Shown one piece after another: positions 8,532 to 16,926 of a stretch of DNA of 64,000 nucleotides. A program made the translations under genes and the position numbers. Source of the stretch: Flectobacillus sp049240685 (lineage in GTDB: Bacteria > Bacteroidota > Bacteroidia > Cytophagales > Spirosomataceae). Location of the stretch: contig NZ_JBMLSD010000058.1 of assembly GCF_049240685.1 (NCBI RefSeq), forward strand, positions 1-64,000, in the 5' to 3' direction. Position 1 is the stretch's first letter, and each line of letters opens with the position of its first letter. The notes beneath the pieces were generated by a model, which was not told the origin of the DNA, did not search any database, and was given only the letters and a program-made list of their open reading frames with translations.

Positions 8532-9977
8532 TTATTCAGATTTTTTTAAAAGATATAATCCCGCAAAAGTAATAGCCCCGTTTAACAATAATTTTTCAAA
8601 TCCAAATTCATAGCCATTTAACCATGCTTTAGAGTTGCTTACAATGAGAAAGGTAAGGATTGGTGCGATAATGCAAACAATTGGCACAAACTTATCTTTG
8701 ATTGGGGTTTTCGTAAATAGGCCGAAGGCAAATAATCCAAGCAAAGGCCCATAAGTATAAGAAGCAATATTAAATACCGCCGAAATGATAGATTGCTTAC
8801 TGTAAGCATGGAATATCATAATGACGATAAAAAACAAGGCAGAAAATCCAATATGTACATAGTGCTTTATTTTGTTACGTTCTGATTCTTGATATTTTTC
8901 GATATTCATAAAATCAATACAAAAAGCCGTGGTCAAAGCCGTAAGTGCTGAGTCTGAACTTGCATAGGTAGCTGCAGTAATACCTAATAAAAACGTAACA
9001 GCTGCAACAATGCCAAAATGTCCTCCCAAGGCTAATACTGGATACAGTTCATCTGTTTTGGCAGGAATCGCAAATCCTATTTTGTTGGCATAGATATACA
9101 GCAAAGCCCCCAACGCTATAAACATAAGAGTTACTACAGCGAAGGTGCAACAAAACCAAAACATATTTTTCTTGGCCTCATTGATATTTTTACAAGTCAG
9201 ATTTTTTTGCATTAAGTCTTGATCTAAGCCTGTCATTACGATAGAAATGAAAATCCCTGAGACAAAATCTTTCAAGAAATGATGTTTGTAAGCAAAATCA
9301 TCGAAGAAAAACATTTGAGAATATTTACTTTCTTGTATTGCCGAAACCATACCTGTAAAGCTAAATCCTAATTTATGGTTGATGAGCACAATGGTCAAAG
9401 CCAGAGCAGTTAGGAGGAAGAAGGTCTGTAAGGTATCGGTTACAATAATGGTTTTTACGCCACCTTTGTAAGTGTATACCCAGATTAAGCCAATTGTGAC
9501 AAGAGCCGAAACAGCAAAAGGAATATTTAGTTTATCAAAAATGGCGAGTTGCAATACCTGCACCGCTAAGAATAATCGTGCGGCCGAGCCGAGTGTTCTT
9601 GCCAAAAGGAAAAACGCAGAACCGGTTTTATATGACCAAAACCCAAGACGCTTTTCGAGATAGGTATAAATTGAAATAAGATTGAGCTTGTAATATAAGG
9701 GCAATAATACAGTAGCAATCACAAAGTATCCTACCAAGTTGCCAAGGATGATTTGATAATAAGAGAGAGAGACATTTCCTACATCCCCCGGTACAGAAAT
9801 GAACGTAACACCCGAAATTGATGTTCCTATCATACCAAATGCTACCAACCACCATGGAGATTGTTTGTTTGCTGTAAAAAAAGTGTTTGTATCAGCACCT
9901 TTGGAGGTAAAATGTGCAACAATAATTAATAATAAAAAATATACTGCGAGAATGCCAATGGCTAAACTTGTACTCAT
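8532..9977 (-). CDS. Sodium:solute symporter (SSS family)
   Basis: The start at 9977 gives MSTSLAIGILAVYFLLLII, the first helix; the longer frame from 10031 adds unlikely residues. About 13 transmembrane helices are visible. Family marks include the opening TSKGADTNTFFTANKQSPWWLVAFGMIGTSISGVTFISVPG and the sodium-site region GITAATYASSDSALTALTTAFCIDF. These proteins take up a solute such as proline, sugar, sialic acid or pantothenate with Na+; the sequence does not tell which. The closest look is to the Bacteroidota group that transports organic acids or sugars. Divergent from clpS. Confidence 0.88.
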   Translation of the reverse strand: MSTSLAIGILAVYFLLLIIVAHFTSKGADTNTFFTANKQSPWWLVAFGMIGTSISGVTFISVPGDVGNVSLSYYQIILGNLVGYFVIATVLLPLYYKLNLISIYTYLEKRLGFWSYKTGSAFFLLARTLGSAARLFLAVQVLQLAIFDKLNIPFAVSALVTIGLIWVYTYKGGVKTIIVTDTLQTFFLLTALALTIVLINHKLGFSFTGMVSAIQESKYSQMFFFDDFAYKHHFLKDFVSGIFISIVMTGLDQDLMQKNLTCKNINEAKKNMFWFCCTFAVVTLMFIALGALLYIYANKIGFAIPAKTDELYPVLALGGHFGIVAAVTFLLGITAATYASSDSALTALTTAFCIDFMNIEKYQESERNKIKHYVHIGFSALFFIVIMIFHAYSKQSIISAVFNIASYTYGPLLGLFAFGLFTKTPIKDKFVPIVCIIAPILTFLIVSNSKAWLNGYEFGFEKLLLNGAITFAGLYLLKKSE

Positions 9978-10085
9978 AATTTTTAAGGTTGAGTTGATAA
10001 GTAAATAGTTGAATTGGGTGTTTGATAACAAGAAAATAATACTTGCTTTGTAATAAAAATGAAAGGCAAAATTGATATTTTTTGT

Positions 10086-10093
10086 TAAATTTG
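10086..10093 (+). promoter_or_regulatory. Candidate -7 box of clpS
   Basis: TAAATTTG matches TAnnTTTG about 80 bp upstream of the clpS start. A TTTG at 10047-10050 is too far away to be its -33 partner, so confidence is low. Confidence 0.3.
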
Positions 10094-10175
10094 CTAATAG
10101 AGCGACTAATATATTTCTTCGCTCATTATTAATACGTTATAATCCAATAAGTTAAAAATAATAAATCTTTCAAAC

Positions 10176-10457
10176 ATGCGCCCATTTGAACAATTTGAAG
10201 AAGAAGTAGATGTACTGGAGGATATAAAGGATGTCGACCAATACGACCTAGTAGTCTTCAATGATGACGTCAATACGTTTGATTATGTTATCGAAACGTT
10301 AATTGACGTTTGTGGACACAGCCCAGAACAAGCAGAACAATGTACTATCTTGATTCATTTCAAAGGTAAATGTTCTGTCAAAAAAGGTTCTTTTGATGAA
10401 TTAGCTCCTATGCGTAATGACATTTGTCGCAGAGGGCTTTCTGCTGAAATCATGTAA
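10176..10457 (+). CDS. clpS: ATP-dependent Clp protease adaptor ClpS
   Basis: A 93-residue adaptor that presents N-degron substrates to ClpA/ClpC. The family motif YDLVVFNDDVNTFDYVIETL (residues about 23-42) holds the binding-pocket NDD, and the core continues with HSPEQAEQCTILIHFKGKCSVKKG and the ending RGLSAEIM. An acidic N-terminal tail (EEEVDVLEDIKDVDQ) is usual for the part that enters the Clp chaperone. recR starts about 25-40 bases downstream, so the two may be co-transcribed. Confidence 0.95.
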   Translation: MRPFEQFEEEVDVLEDIKDVDQYDLVVFNDDVNTFDYVIETLIDVCGHSPEQAEQCTILIHFKGKCSVKKGSFDELAPMRNDICRRGLSAEIM

Positions 10458-10494
10458 TCATGAAATTGCTTGTCTTTATTAATTGCTTACCAAG

Positions 10495-11112
10495 TTGAAT
10501 TATCCATCCAAATTAATTGAACAGGCTATCGACGAAATAGCTAAATTGCCAGGCATTGGCAAAAAGTCTGCTTTGCGTATGGCTTTACATTTGCTCAAAA
10601 GAGATGAGAAGCATACACTCAAGCTAGCTGAGGCCATTGTGGCTATGCGCACCCAAATTCGTTACTGTGAGCAATGTCACAATATCTCTGATACAGAATT
10701 GTGTGGGATTTGTGCCAGCAACAAAAGAGATAAAACACTCATTTGTGTGGTAGAGGATGCTCGCGACGTTTTAGCTATCGAAAATACCTCTCAATATAGA
10801 GGTCTATATCATGTGTTGGGAGGTATTATTTCTCCACTGGAGGGGATAGGGCCAAATGATTTGAAAATAGAGTCTTTAATCAATCGTATTACTTCTTCCA
10901 AAACTACAGATTCGCCTATCACCGAAATCATTCTCGGATTGAGTCCAACCATGGAGGGTGACACTACTGCTTTTTATTTGACTAAACGAATTAAGCCTTT
11001 TGGTGTCAAACTAACAACTATCGCAAGGGGCATTCCAATCGGAGGTGATTTGGAGTATGCCGATGAAATTACACTTGGTAGAAGTATCGTAAGTCGTATT
11101 GCTTACGAATAA
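10495..11112 (+). CDS. recR: Recombination mediator protein RecR
   Basis: RecR works with RecO to load RecA at gaps. Visible are the helix-hairpin-helix region (LPGIGKKSALRMALHLL), a four-Cys zinc finger (CEQC ... CGIC) and a Toprim domain (LICVVEDARDVLAIENT ... YRGLYHVLGG). No ATG exists upstream in frame: a stop codon at 10480-10482 is followed by TTG at 10483 and TTG at 10495. The second is preferred because NYPSKLIEQAIDE then aligns with the usual N-terminus of Bacteroidota RecR. Use of a TTG start is therefore inferred. Confidence 0.93.
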   Translation: MNYPSKLIEQAIDEIAKLPGIGKKSALRMALHLLKRDEKHTLKLAEAIVAMRTQIRYCEQCHNISDTELCGICASNKRDKTLICVVEDARDVLAIENTSQYRGLYHVLGGIISPLEGIGPNDLKIESLINRITSSKTTDSPITEIILGLSPTMEGDTTAFYLTKRIKPFGVKLTTIARGIPIGGDLEYADEITLGRSIVSRIAYE

Positions 11113-11184
11113 AGCAATTTTACAATCTTTTATTTAATTTTCCCGTTTAATAAAGGACAGGATTACTTAAACTTATATTTACTT

Positions 11185-11934
11185 ATGAATCGTAAGAATT
11201 TTTTGAAGTCTGCATTTGCATCGGCTTTTGTACTTTCAGGATTAAAATCTTGGGCATTCGGTAGAAAATCTAATTATAATCAATTTTTACCTTCTTTGTC
11301 TTTAGAGCAGATTGCAGCACAATCGGCTCCATTTTCATTAGCTGCGCTTCCTTATGCTCCTGAGAGCTTGGAACCCAATATTGACAAAATGACTATGGAA
11401 ATACATCATGGCCGTCATCACAAAGCGTATGTTGATAACCTGAATAAGGCTGTAGCTGGTACGCCTGCCGAAAAACTAACACTTATCGAGTTGATAAAAG
11501 ATGCTAGTAAACAGCCTGCTGCGATTCGTAACAATGGCGGAGGTCATTGGAATCATACTTTTTTCTGGAATGTACTCTCGCCAAAGGGTGGTGGTGCTCC
11601 AAAAGGGGATTTAGCAAAAGCTATTGATTCTACCTTTGGTTCTTTTGATAAATTTAAAGAGGAGTTTACTAAAGCTGCTACTTCAAGATTTGGCTCTGGA
11701 TGGGCTTGGCTGATTGTTCAAGATAAAAAATTAGTTATTACTTCAACTCCAAACCAAGACAACCCACTAATGGATGTGGCTGATAAAAAAGGACAACCTG
11801 TTTTAGGGCTAGACGTTTGGGAACATGCTTATTATTTGAAATACCAAAATAAGCGTGCAGATTATATTACAGCTTTCTGGAATGTAGTAAATTGGGACGA
11901 AGTCTCTAAGAATTTTGAAAATGCTTTAAAATAG
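11185..11934 (+). CDS. Exported Mn-type superoxide dismutase
   Basis: Converts superoxide to H2O2 and O2. Metal ligands are H74, H124, D210 and H214. G120 and Q191 (in TPNQDNPL) match the Mn-type rather than the Fe-type pattern of E. coli SodA. Unlike cytosolic SODs there is about 50 residues of extra N-terminus starting MNRKNFLKSAFASAFVLSG, which resembles a Tat signal with RK in place of RR (RKNFLK). Export to the periplasm is therefore likely. A terminator follows at 11969-12004. Confidence 0.94.
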   Translation: MNRKNFLKSAFASAFVLSGLKSWAFGRKSNYNQFLPSLSLEQIAAQSAPFSLAALPYAPESLEPNIDKMTMEIHHGRHHKAYVDNLNKAVAGTPAEKLTLIELIKDASKQPAAIRNNGGGHWNHTFFWNVLSPKGGGAPKGDLAKAIDSTFGSFDKFKEEFTKAATSRFGSGWAWLIVQDKKLVITSTPNQDNPLMDVADKKGQPVLGLDVWEHAYYLKYQNKRADYITAFWNVVNWDEVSKNFENALK

Positions 11935-11968
11935 GTTTTGTTTAATTCCAACTTAATGTGACCTTTGT

Positions 11969-12004
11969 ATCCCCATTTTTGTTTTGTCAAAGATGGGGAT
12001 TTTT
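11969..12004 (+). terminator. Terminator of the SOD gene
   Basis: Stem ATCCCCAT / ATGGGGAT around a 16-nt loop followed by TTTT. It sits inside the 5' extension of the next open frame, which argues that this frame really starts at 12028. Confidence 0.8.
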
Positions 12005-12027
12005 CAATAAACAAACTAGATGATCTT

Positions 12028-13005
12028 ATGAATTCGGAAACACTTCTCGACACAATTCCATCACTTGACCTTGCAGATTTTTTGTCGGGTGATACAACAC
12101 GTAGAGCAAAATTTGTACAGGATTTAGGCTCGGCGTTTAATAATATTGGTTTTGTAGCTATCAAAAATCATGGTTTGACCGACGAACTTACCCAAAAACT
12201 TTATGAGGTTGTTCAGAAGTTTTTTTATTCTGATGATGAACTAAAATTTAAGTATGTAGTGCCCGGAATCGCAGGTCAGCGTGGCTATGTTGCCAAAGGA
12301 AAAGAAACAGCCAAAGGGTTTAAGGTAGCGGATTTAAAGGAATTTTATCATATTGGTCAACCAAAAATTAATGATGGTGACCCGATTTGGGCTGAATATC
12401 CCGATAATGTATTTCCGACAGAGCAACCAGAGTTTGAAGAATATACTGTAAAAGCTTATCAAACGCTTCAGGAAGCAGGCAAAAACTTGCTTCGTGCTAT
12501 TGCCCTTTATTTGGAGTTACCAGAGGATTATTTTGAGAGTAAAGTAAAACATGGAAATTCGATTCTTCGTGCCATTCACTATTTCCCTATTCCAAATCCT
12601 GAAGATGTGCCCGAAGGAGCGGTTCGTGCAGCTGCTCATGGCGATATCAATTTGATTACGCTTTTGATGGGAGCATCCGCAGAGGGATTGGAGGTGCTTC
12701 GTCGCGATGGGCAATGGATTCCGATTACTTCTTTGCCCGAATATGTTATCGTAAACGTAGGAGATATGTTAGATCGTTTGACTAATCATAAGCTTAAGTC
12801 AACGATTCACCGTGTGGTAAATCCACCAAAGGAAAAACTTGGTACTTCGAGATTCTCAATTCCTTTCTTTATGCACCCTCGTTCTGAAATGGATTTGACC
12901 TGCCTAGAATCTTGTGTAAATGCTGAGAATCCAAAATTATATGTAGATATGACAGCTGGCGAGTTTTTGAATGAACGCCTCATAGAACTAGGACTTAAAA
13001 AATAA
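12028..13005 (+). CDS. Isopenicillin N synthase-like 2OG-Fe(II) oxygenase
   Basis: The start at 12028 (MNSETLLDTIPSLDL) is chosen because the frame upstream from 11965 runs through the SOD terminator. The N-terminal DIOX_N domain (IPSLDLADFLSG ... FNNIGFVAIKNHGL) is followed by the jelly-roll core with the iron ligands in AHGDINLITLL (H and D) and STIHRVVNPP (H), and the 2-oxoglutarate-binding RFSIPFFMHP. Members hydroxylate or desaturate small molecules. No biosynthetic cluster is adjacent, so the substrate is unknown. Confidence 0.9.
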   Translation: MNSETLLDTIPSLDLADFLSGDTTRRAKFVQDLGSAFNNIGFVAIKNHGLTDELTQKLYEVVQKFFYSDDELKFKYVVPGIAGQRGYVAKGKETAKGFKVADLKEFYHIGQPKINDGDPIWAEYPDNVFPTEQPEFEEYTVKAYQTLQEAGKNLLRAIALYLELPEDYFESKVKHGNSILRAIHYFPIPNPEDVPEGAVRAAAHGDINLITLLMGASAEGLEVLRRDGQWIPITSLPEYVIVNVGDMLDRLTNHKLKSTIHRVVNPPKEKLGTSRFSIPFFMHPRSEMDLTCLESCVNAENPKLYVDMTAGEFLNERLIELGLKK

Positions 13006-13078
13006 ATATTTGTATTTTATACCTACATAAGCTTGTTGTCGATTTGTTTAATCAAAACAATTTTGTGAATTTAGCAAG

Positions 13079-13107
13079 GCGTTTGAGGAGGCGTGCTTCC
13101 CAAACGC
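13079..13107 (+). other. Hairpin upstream of the chromate transporter gene
   Basis: GCGTTTG and CAAACGC pair perfectly, with a partly paired interior (GGAGGC / GCTTCC). It may end the oxygenase transcript or act in the 5' leader of the transporter; there is no T tract to decide. Confidence 0.4.
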
Positions 13108-13167
13108 TTTACCATTATTAAACGCCGTTGGAGAGAATGCCCATAAATGCATTCTTGCTTGCATCTG

Positions 13168-14340
13168 ATGAAACTTACTAAGCATTATGATTTCTTAAAA
13201 GACGTTCTTGTCTTGGCATTTACAACTTTTGGTGGCCCTCAGGTTCACCTTGCTATGTTTATTAATCGTCTGGTCAAGCAAAAAAAATATTTGACAGAGG
13301 AGGAGCTATTAGAAATACAAGCTTTATGTTCCTTTTTACCTGGGCCAAGTTCTACCCAAACACTCATTGCCATAGGTTATAAGTTAGGTGGTCCAAATTT
13401 GGCTTACATGACTCTTCTTCTTTGGATTACTCCAGCCGTTACGATTATGACCTTGGCGGCATTTGGCATGACGTATCTCGAAAACCGAAATATTGTTCGT
13501 TTTATTCAACCTATTGGTATCGCATTCATTATTTATTCTGGCGTACTTTTGGGTAAACTTGTGCTAAAAAACCCTTCAAATTACCTCTTAATGATACTCG
13601 TGGCAGCGTTTGCCTTTTATTTTCAATCGCCTTGGGTCTGTCCAATTGCTTTAATCGTTAGCGGTACTATTACTTCATTTAATTACAAAGAACATCCTCG
13701 TCAAAATAAACATCGAATGATTATACCTTGGGCAAATTTTAATTTGTTTTGGGGTTTTTTAGTTTTCTTGGCATTATTAGGTCATTTTACAGACTCGATG
13801 CCTCTACTTCTTTTTGAAAATTTTTATAGAAATGGAAGCTTAGTTTTTGGAGGAGGCCAGGTATTGGCACCAATGTTATTTACCGAATTTGTCGAGTTTA
13901 AAGAACTTATTCGAAGTGATGATTTTTTGACTGGAATGGCACTTTCACAGGCATTGCCTGGGCCAGTCTTCGCCTTTACTTCCTATTTAGGAACTTTGGC
14001 CATGAAAGGCCATGGTATCGGGCAGCAATTGCTTGGTAGTGCGGTTGGCGCGGCCGGGATTTTTCTCCCTGGTACTTTTTTAATCTTTTTTGTTTACCGT
14101 ATTTGGGGGCAGTTAAAGCAGTTTAGAGCAATTAGAGCGTCTTTAGATGGGATTAATTCAGCTTCGGTAGGGTTGACACTTGGCGCTGCAGTTTCATTTT
14201 TAGAACCAATCATTGGACAAGGTGATTGGTTAAGTATACTCACAATTTGTATAACCTTGCTAATTATTCGATTTACCAATATACCAAGTTTTTATATATT
14301 CCTTGGAGGACTAGCTATTGGTTTGATTGTTTATTTATAG
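13168..14340 (+). CDS. ChrA-family chromate transporter
   Basis: A 390-residue, two-halved membrane protein with one CHR domain in each half. The N-terminal half has FTTFGGPQVHLAMFINRLV ... FLPGPSSTQTLIAIGYKLGG and the C-terminal half repeats it as GSLVFGGGQVLAPMLFTEF ... ALSQALPGPVFAFTSYLGTLA. The family exports chromate, sometimes sulfate. The start at 13168 (MKLTKHYDFLKD) is preferred to 13147, whose ATG lies within a short inverted repeat (AGAATGC / GCATTCT). No chrB regulator is next to it. Confidence 0.88.
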   Translation: MKLTKHYDFLKDVLVLAFTTFGGPQVHLAMFINRLVKQKKYLTEEELLEIQALCSFLPGPSSTQTLIAIGYKLGGPNLAYMTLLLWITPAVTIMTLAAFGMTYLENRNIVRFIQPIGIAFIIYSGVLLGKLVLKNPSNYLLMILVAAFAFYFQSPWVCPIALIVSGTITSFNYKEHPRQNKHRMIIPWANFNLFWGFLVFLALLGHFTDSMPLLLFENFYRNGSLVFGGGQVLAPMLFTEFVEFKELIRSDDFLTGMALSQALPGPVFAFTSYLGTLAMKGHGIGQQLLGSAVGAAGIFLPGTFLIFFVYRIWGQLKQFRAIRASLDGINSASVGLTLGAAVSFLEPIIGQGDWLSILTICITLLIIRFTNIPSFYIFLGGLAIGLIVYL

Positions 14341-14570
14341 ATTTTGCCCATAAATCTCCTATGTTCAAGTGGATTGCTATCAAAATAAGTTATTAAAAAA
14401 ACGGTCGAAAGCTTGGCCTTGCTTTGAAGATTTAAGTGATTGTTTAGTAGATATTTTTATTAAGGGCTAAAATCCTCTCAGCTCTGGACATTCGGAAAGA
14501 AACATTTTTAGGGTTATATAATAACATTTTAACACTCTTTACCTTGCGCACGATTCCTTAGCGGTTAATC

Positions 14571-15029
14571 TTATTTGAATATCCTCTTGTCGAATGGAAA
14601 TTTATCAATACTCGTAACAGTTATTTTAGCAAAGTCTACATGATTCGGATTAATAAGCACATTAAAGTCCCCTTTTGTAACAACTGATGGTATCATTAAC
14701 ACACAGTATTCATTTTCTGTTACAAAATCTCTCCCTATGTATTGAGTAGAAGTAGGATGTGGAAATTCTTGCCAGTTAATTGGTAATTCTTCTTCAGTTA
14801 TATGTTTAATTTTTACCTCATCAGGAATCTCAATGGTTAGCATCATGTAATCGTCAGGCAAAGTTGCCAAAGTTAGGTGAACAGCAACTTCAGCCATTGC
14901 TGAAGACCTATTTTGAGCTGTATAAATTAATTCTACACCTATGGGATTCCATCGTGCTCCGTACATGGCAGCCCCTTTACCTGATAATGGAGTTGCATAT
15001 TTTTTCCTTGCGAGTCTAAAAACCTTCAT
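14571..15029 (-). CDS. RES-domain toxin
   Basis: A 152-residue RES protein. The opening MKVFRLARKKYATPLSGKGAAMYGARWNP and the Glu in RSSAMAEVAVHL carry the conserved Arg, Glu and Ser around which the family is named. RES toxins of known activity deplete NAD+ by transferring ADP-ribose or cleaving it. Its ATG follows the TAA of the upstream gene with no gap (TAAATG), so the pair is translationally linked as toxin after antitoxin. No defects are visible. Confidence 0.9.
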   Translation of the reverse strand: MKVFRLARKKYATPLSGKGAAMYGARWNPIGVELIYTAQNRSSAMAEVAVHLTLATLPDDYMMLTIEIPDEVKIKHITEEELPINWQEFPHPTSTQYIGRDFVTENEYCVLMIPSVVTKGDFNVLINPNHVDFAKITVTSIDKFPFDKRIFK

Positions 15030-15521
15030 TTATACAAAAATTCCGTGGTTGATTCGGTTAAGTTCACTGATAACCATTTCCTTACCGTAAGAGTCTTTGA
15101 GTAATTCAATAGGTTTTAAATTTCCTAAGGCATAACTTGGTGTGTTAAGCCAAAGTTTGAGTTTTTCGATATTGCCAAATACATCAAGCCCTACTTTTGT
15201 AACTTCTGACATTTCTATTATCTTTTCAGAATGAATTGGTTTAAAGTGACGTTCTGGAGAAGTTTTGTACCTCTGTAAAGATTTTGTCGAAATGTCGAGG
15301 ACATTCGCCCAATCATTCACTGAGAGAGGAGTATAGTCTTGAATTAAGTCAAATAGAGAATAGGGAATACCTGTTCTGATTGCAAAAATGATCAGCATTT
15401 TATCTTCCAAGAATGATTCATAAGTGATATTCTGTTTGCTGTGTATGTCAATTTTACTTGCTTTGAAAAAGGATGCTATTTCCTTGTCTAGTTTCCCTTC
15501 AATTTTTTCTATTGCAGTCAT
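15030..15521 (-). CDS. Xre/MbcA/ParS-type antitoxin of the RES toxin
   Basis: A 163-residue antitoxin of the DUF2384 (MbcA/ParS/Xre toxin-binding) class. The middle has an HTH-like DYTPLSVNDWANVLDISTKSLQRYK and the C-terminal domain carries FGNIEKLKLWLNTPSYALGNLKPIELL, the family signature, ending near INHGIFV which normally reaches into the toxin active site. It lies immediately upstream of the RES toxin and probably represses the operon promoter just upstream of 15521. Confidence 0.9.
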   Translation of the reverse strand: MTAIEKIEGKLDKEIASFFKASKIDIHSKQNITYESFLEDKMLIIFAIRTGIPYSLFDLIQDYTPLSVNDWANVLDISTKSLQRYKTSPERHFKPIHSEKIIEMSEVTKVGLDVFGNIEKLKLWLNTPSYALGNLKPIELLKDSYGKEMVISELNRINHGIFV

Positions 15522-15665
15522 CTTATTTTCTCAATTTAGACATTTGTCTTTAAATATAGGACAATTTTCCAGATATAACAAGTTTGTTATCGCCACTAGT
15601 TTTGAGATAATTAGGCTTCCCTTCAAGGATATAAATTCCTGATTATGGGATTTTTATAAAAAAGT

Positions 15666-15706
15666 AAACCCCTGAATCTGCACAAATTTGGCATATTCAG
15701 GGGTTT
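15666..15706 (+). terminator. 12-bp stem-loop with T tract, upstream of the TA operon
   Basis: AAACCCCTGAAT pairs perfectly with ATTCAGGGGTTT over a 17-nt loop, followed on the + strand by TT. It looks like a terminator, but no rightward gene ends nearby, so it may instead be an attenuator or a remnant. Confidence 0.55.
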
Positions 15707-15805
15707 TTGCATTTTGGATGTTCGACCCAAAACAATACTTATGCAATATACACTTTTTCCCCGCAGTGGCGTTCCAACTCGGTTCTCCAAATTTTGTCAA
15801 ATTAA

Positions 15806-15861
15806 CTGGGCGTCCCCGACTGGGCGTCCCCGACTCGGCGTCCCCGACTCGGCGTCCCCAA
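15806..15861. repeat. GC-rich 14-bp tandem repeat (four units)
   Basis: Four 14-bp units in a row: CTGGGCGTCCCCGA twice, CTCGGCGTCCCCGA, then CTCGGCGTCCCCAA. Junctions create the palindrome CCGACTCGG. Degenerate relatives extend to the left (15763-15790, TGGCGTTCCAA and CTCGGTTCTCCAA). The base composition is far more GC-rich than its surroundings. Confidence 0.8.
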
Positions 15862-15964
15862 ATTATTCAAGAATAAGTCAGATTTAGGTTCTGTTAGACT
15901 ATAGATTGGTCATCTAAAGCGTCTCCCTAAGAAAAAACTAGGGTAGGAGTTAGTTATCTAATAA

Positions 15965-15994
15965 AAAAATCCACTCCTATTTGAGTGGATTTTT
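15965..15994 (-). terminator. Terminator of the galE-rmlB-rmlA operon
   Basis: Perfect 12-bp stem (AAAAATCCACTC / GAGTGGATTTTT) with a 6-nt loop; read leftward it is followed by a T tract. It lies about 57 bases past the rmlA stop codon. Confidence 0.85.
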
Positions 15995-16050
15995 GGTGGG
16001 TTTTTGCTGAAAAATGTAATTTTCAAGAGAAGCCGATTTTGAGCACTAAC

Positions 16051-16911
16051 TTATTTCAATAAATTCAACAAGTATTGCCCATATCCACTTTTAACTAATG
16101 GTGTCGCTACCTTGGTAAGCTGTTCGGCATCGATAAAGCCCATTCTATAAGCAACCTCTTCAATACAACCGATTTTGAGGCTTTGACGTTCTTCTATTAC
16201 TTGTACAAATTGACCAGCCTGCATCAACGACGCAAAGGTGCCTGTATCCAACCATGCTGTACCACGATTCAGAACACCAACTTTTAATTTACCCCTTTCT
16301 AGGTAAACCTTGTTGACATCCGTGATTTCGTATTCACCACGTGGAGAGGGTGCAATATTTTTAGCGATTTCGACTACATCGTTGTCGTAAAAATAGAGTC
16401 CAGGAACCGCATAATTAGATTTTGGCGCGGAAGGTTTTTCTTCAATCGACAATACATTAAAATCATTGTCAAATTCAACAACACCATATCTTTCGGGGTC
16501 ATGCACTTGATAGGCATATACCACGCCACCTTCAGGGTCGTTGTTTGCTTGTAACAATTTGCTTAGTCCTGAGCCATAAAAGATGTTATCACCTAGCACG
16601 AGTGCTACTTTATCATCTCCAATAAATTCTTCTCCAATAACAAAAGCCTGCGCCAAGCCGTTTGGTTCTGGCTGAACAGCATAACTAAATTTACACCCTA
16701 TTTGAGAGCCATCACCCAAAAGTTTTTCAAAATTGGGCAGGTCGTGCGGAGTTGAAATAATCAAGATTTCTTTAATACCCGCTAGCATCAAAATAGATAG
16801 TGGGTAATAAATCATTGGCTTGTCATATACGGGCATGAGTTGTTTACTCACCGCTAAAGTCAAAGGATGGAGACGAGTACCCGAGCCTCCTGCTAAGATT
16901 ATACCTTTCAT
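16051..16911 (-). CDS. rmlA: Glucose-1-phosphate thymidylyltransferase
   Basis: Makes dTDP-glucose from glucose-1-phosphate and dTTP, the first step of dTDP-sugar synthesis. The start MKGIILAGGSGTRLHPLT holds the nucleotide-binding GGSGTRL, and MPVYDKPMIYYPLSILMLAGI, VLGDNIFYG, EYEITDVNKVYL and RGTAWLDTGTF follow as in RmlA. Length (286) is normal. It is the last gene of a leftward operon, 15 bases after rmlB. No rmlC or rmlD is present in the window, so the end product (rhamnose or another deoxysugar) cannot be stated. Confidence 0.96.
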   Translation of the reverse strand: MKGIILAGGSGTRLHPLTLAVSKQLMPVYDKPMIYYPLSILMLAGIKEILIISTPHDLPNFEKLLGDGSQIGCKFSYAVQPEPNGLAQAFVIGEEFIGDDKVALVLGDNIFYGSGLSKLLQANNDPEGGVVYAYQVHDPERYGVVEFDNDFNVLSIEEKPSAPKSNYAVPGLYFYDNDVVEIAKNIAPSPRGEYEITDVNKVYLERGKLKVGVLNRGTAWLDTGTFASLMQAGQFVQVIEERQSLKIGCIEEVAYRMGFIDAEQLTKVATPLVKSGYGQYLLNLLK

Positions 16912-16926
16912 ATCAATATCAGTTGA

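Larger units (their letters stand above)
15522..16050. other. Intergenic stretch between the TA pair and rmlA
   Basis: It holds, in order, the putative promoter/operator region of the RES/Xre operon, a 12-bp stem-loop, a GC-rich 14-bp tandem repeat and the rmlA terminator. No protein gene is supported; the small open frame at 15688-15876 is a translation of the repeats. Confidence 0.6.

Noticed and set aside
11965..12027. Longer N-terminus of the oxygenase gene
   Set aside because: This part covers the SOD terminator; the start at 12028 is more likely.
15806..15861. Possible CRISPR array
   Set aside because: Units are 14 bp and tandem without spacers, and no cas gene is present.
15688..15876. 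Open frame through the 14-bp repeats
   Set aside because: It translates the repeat unit and has no recognisable content.
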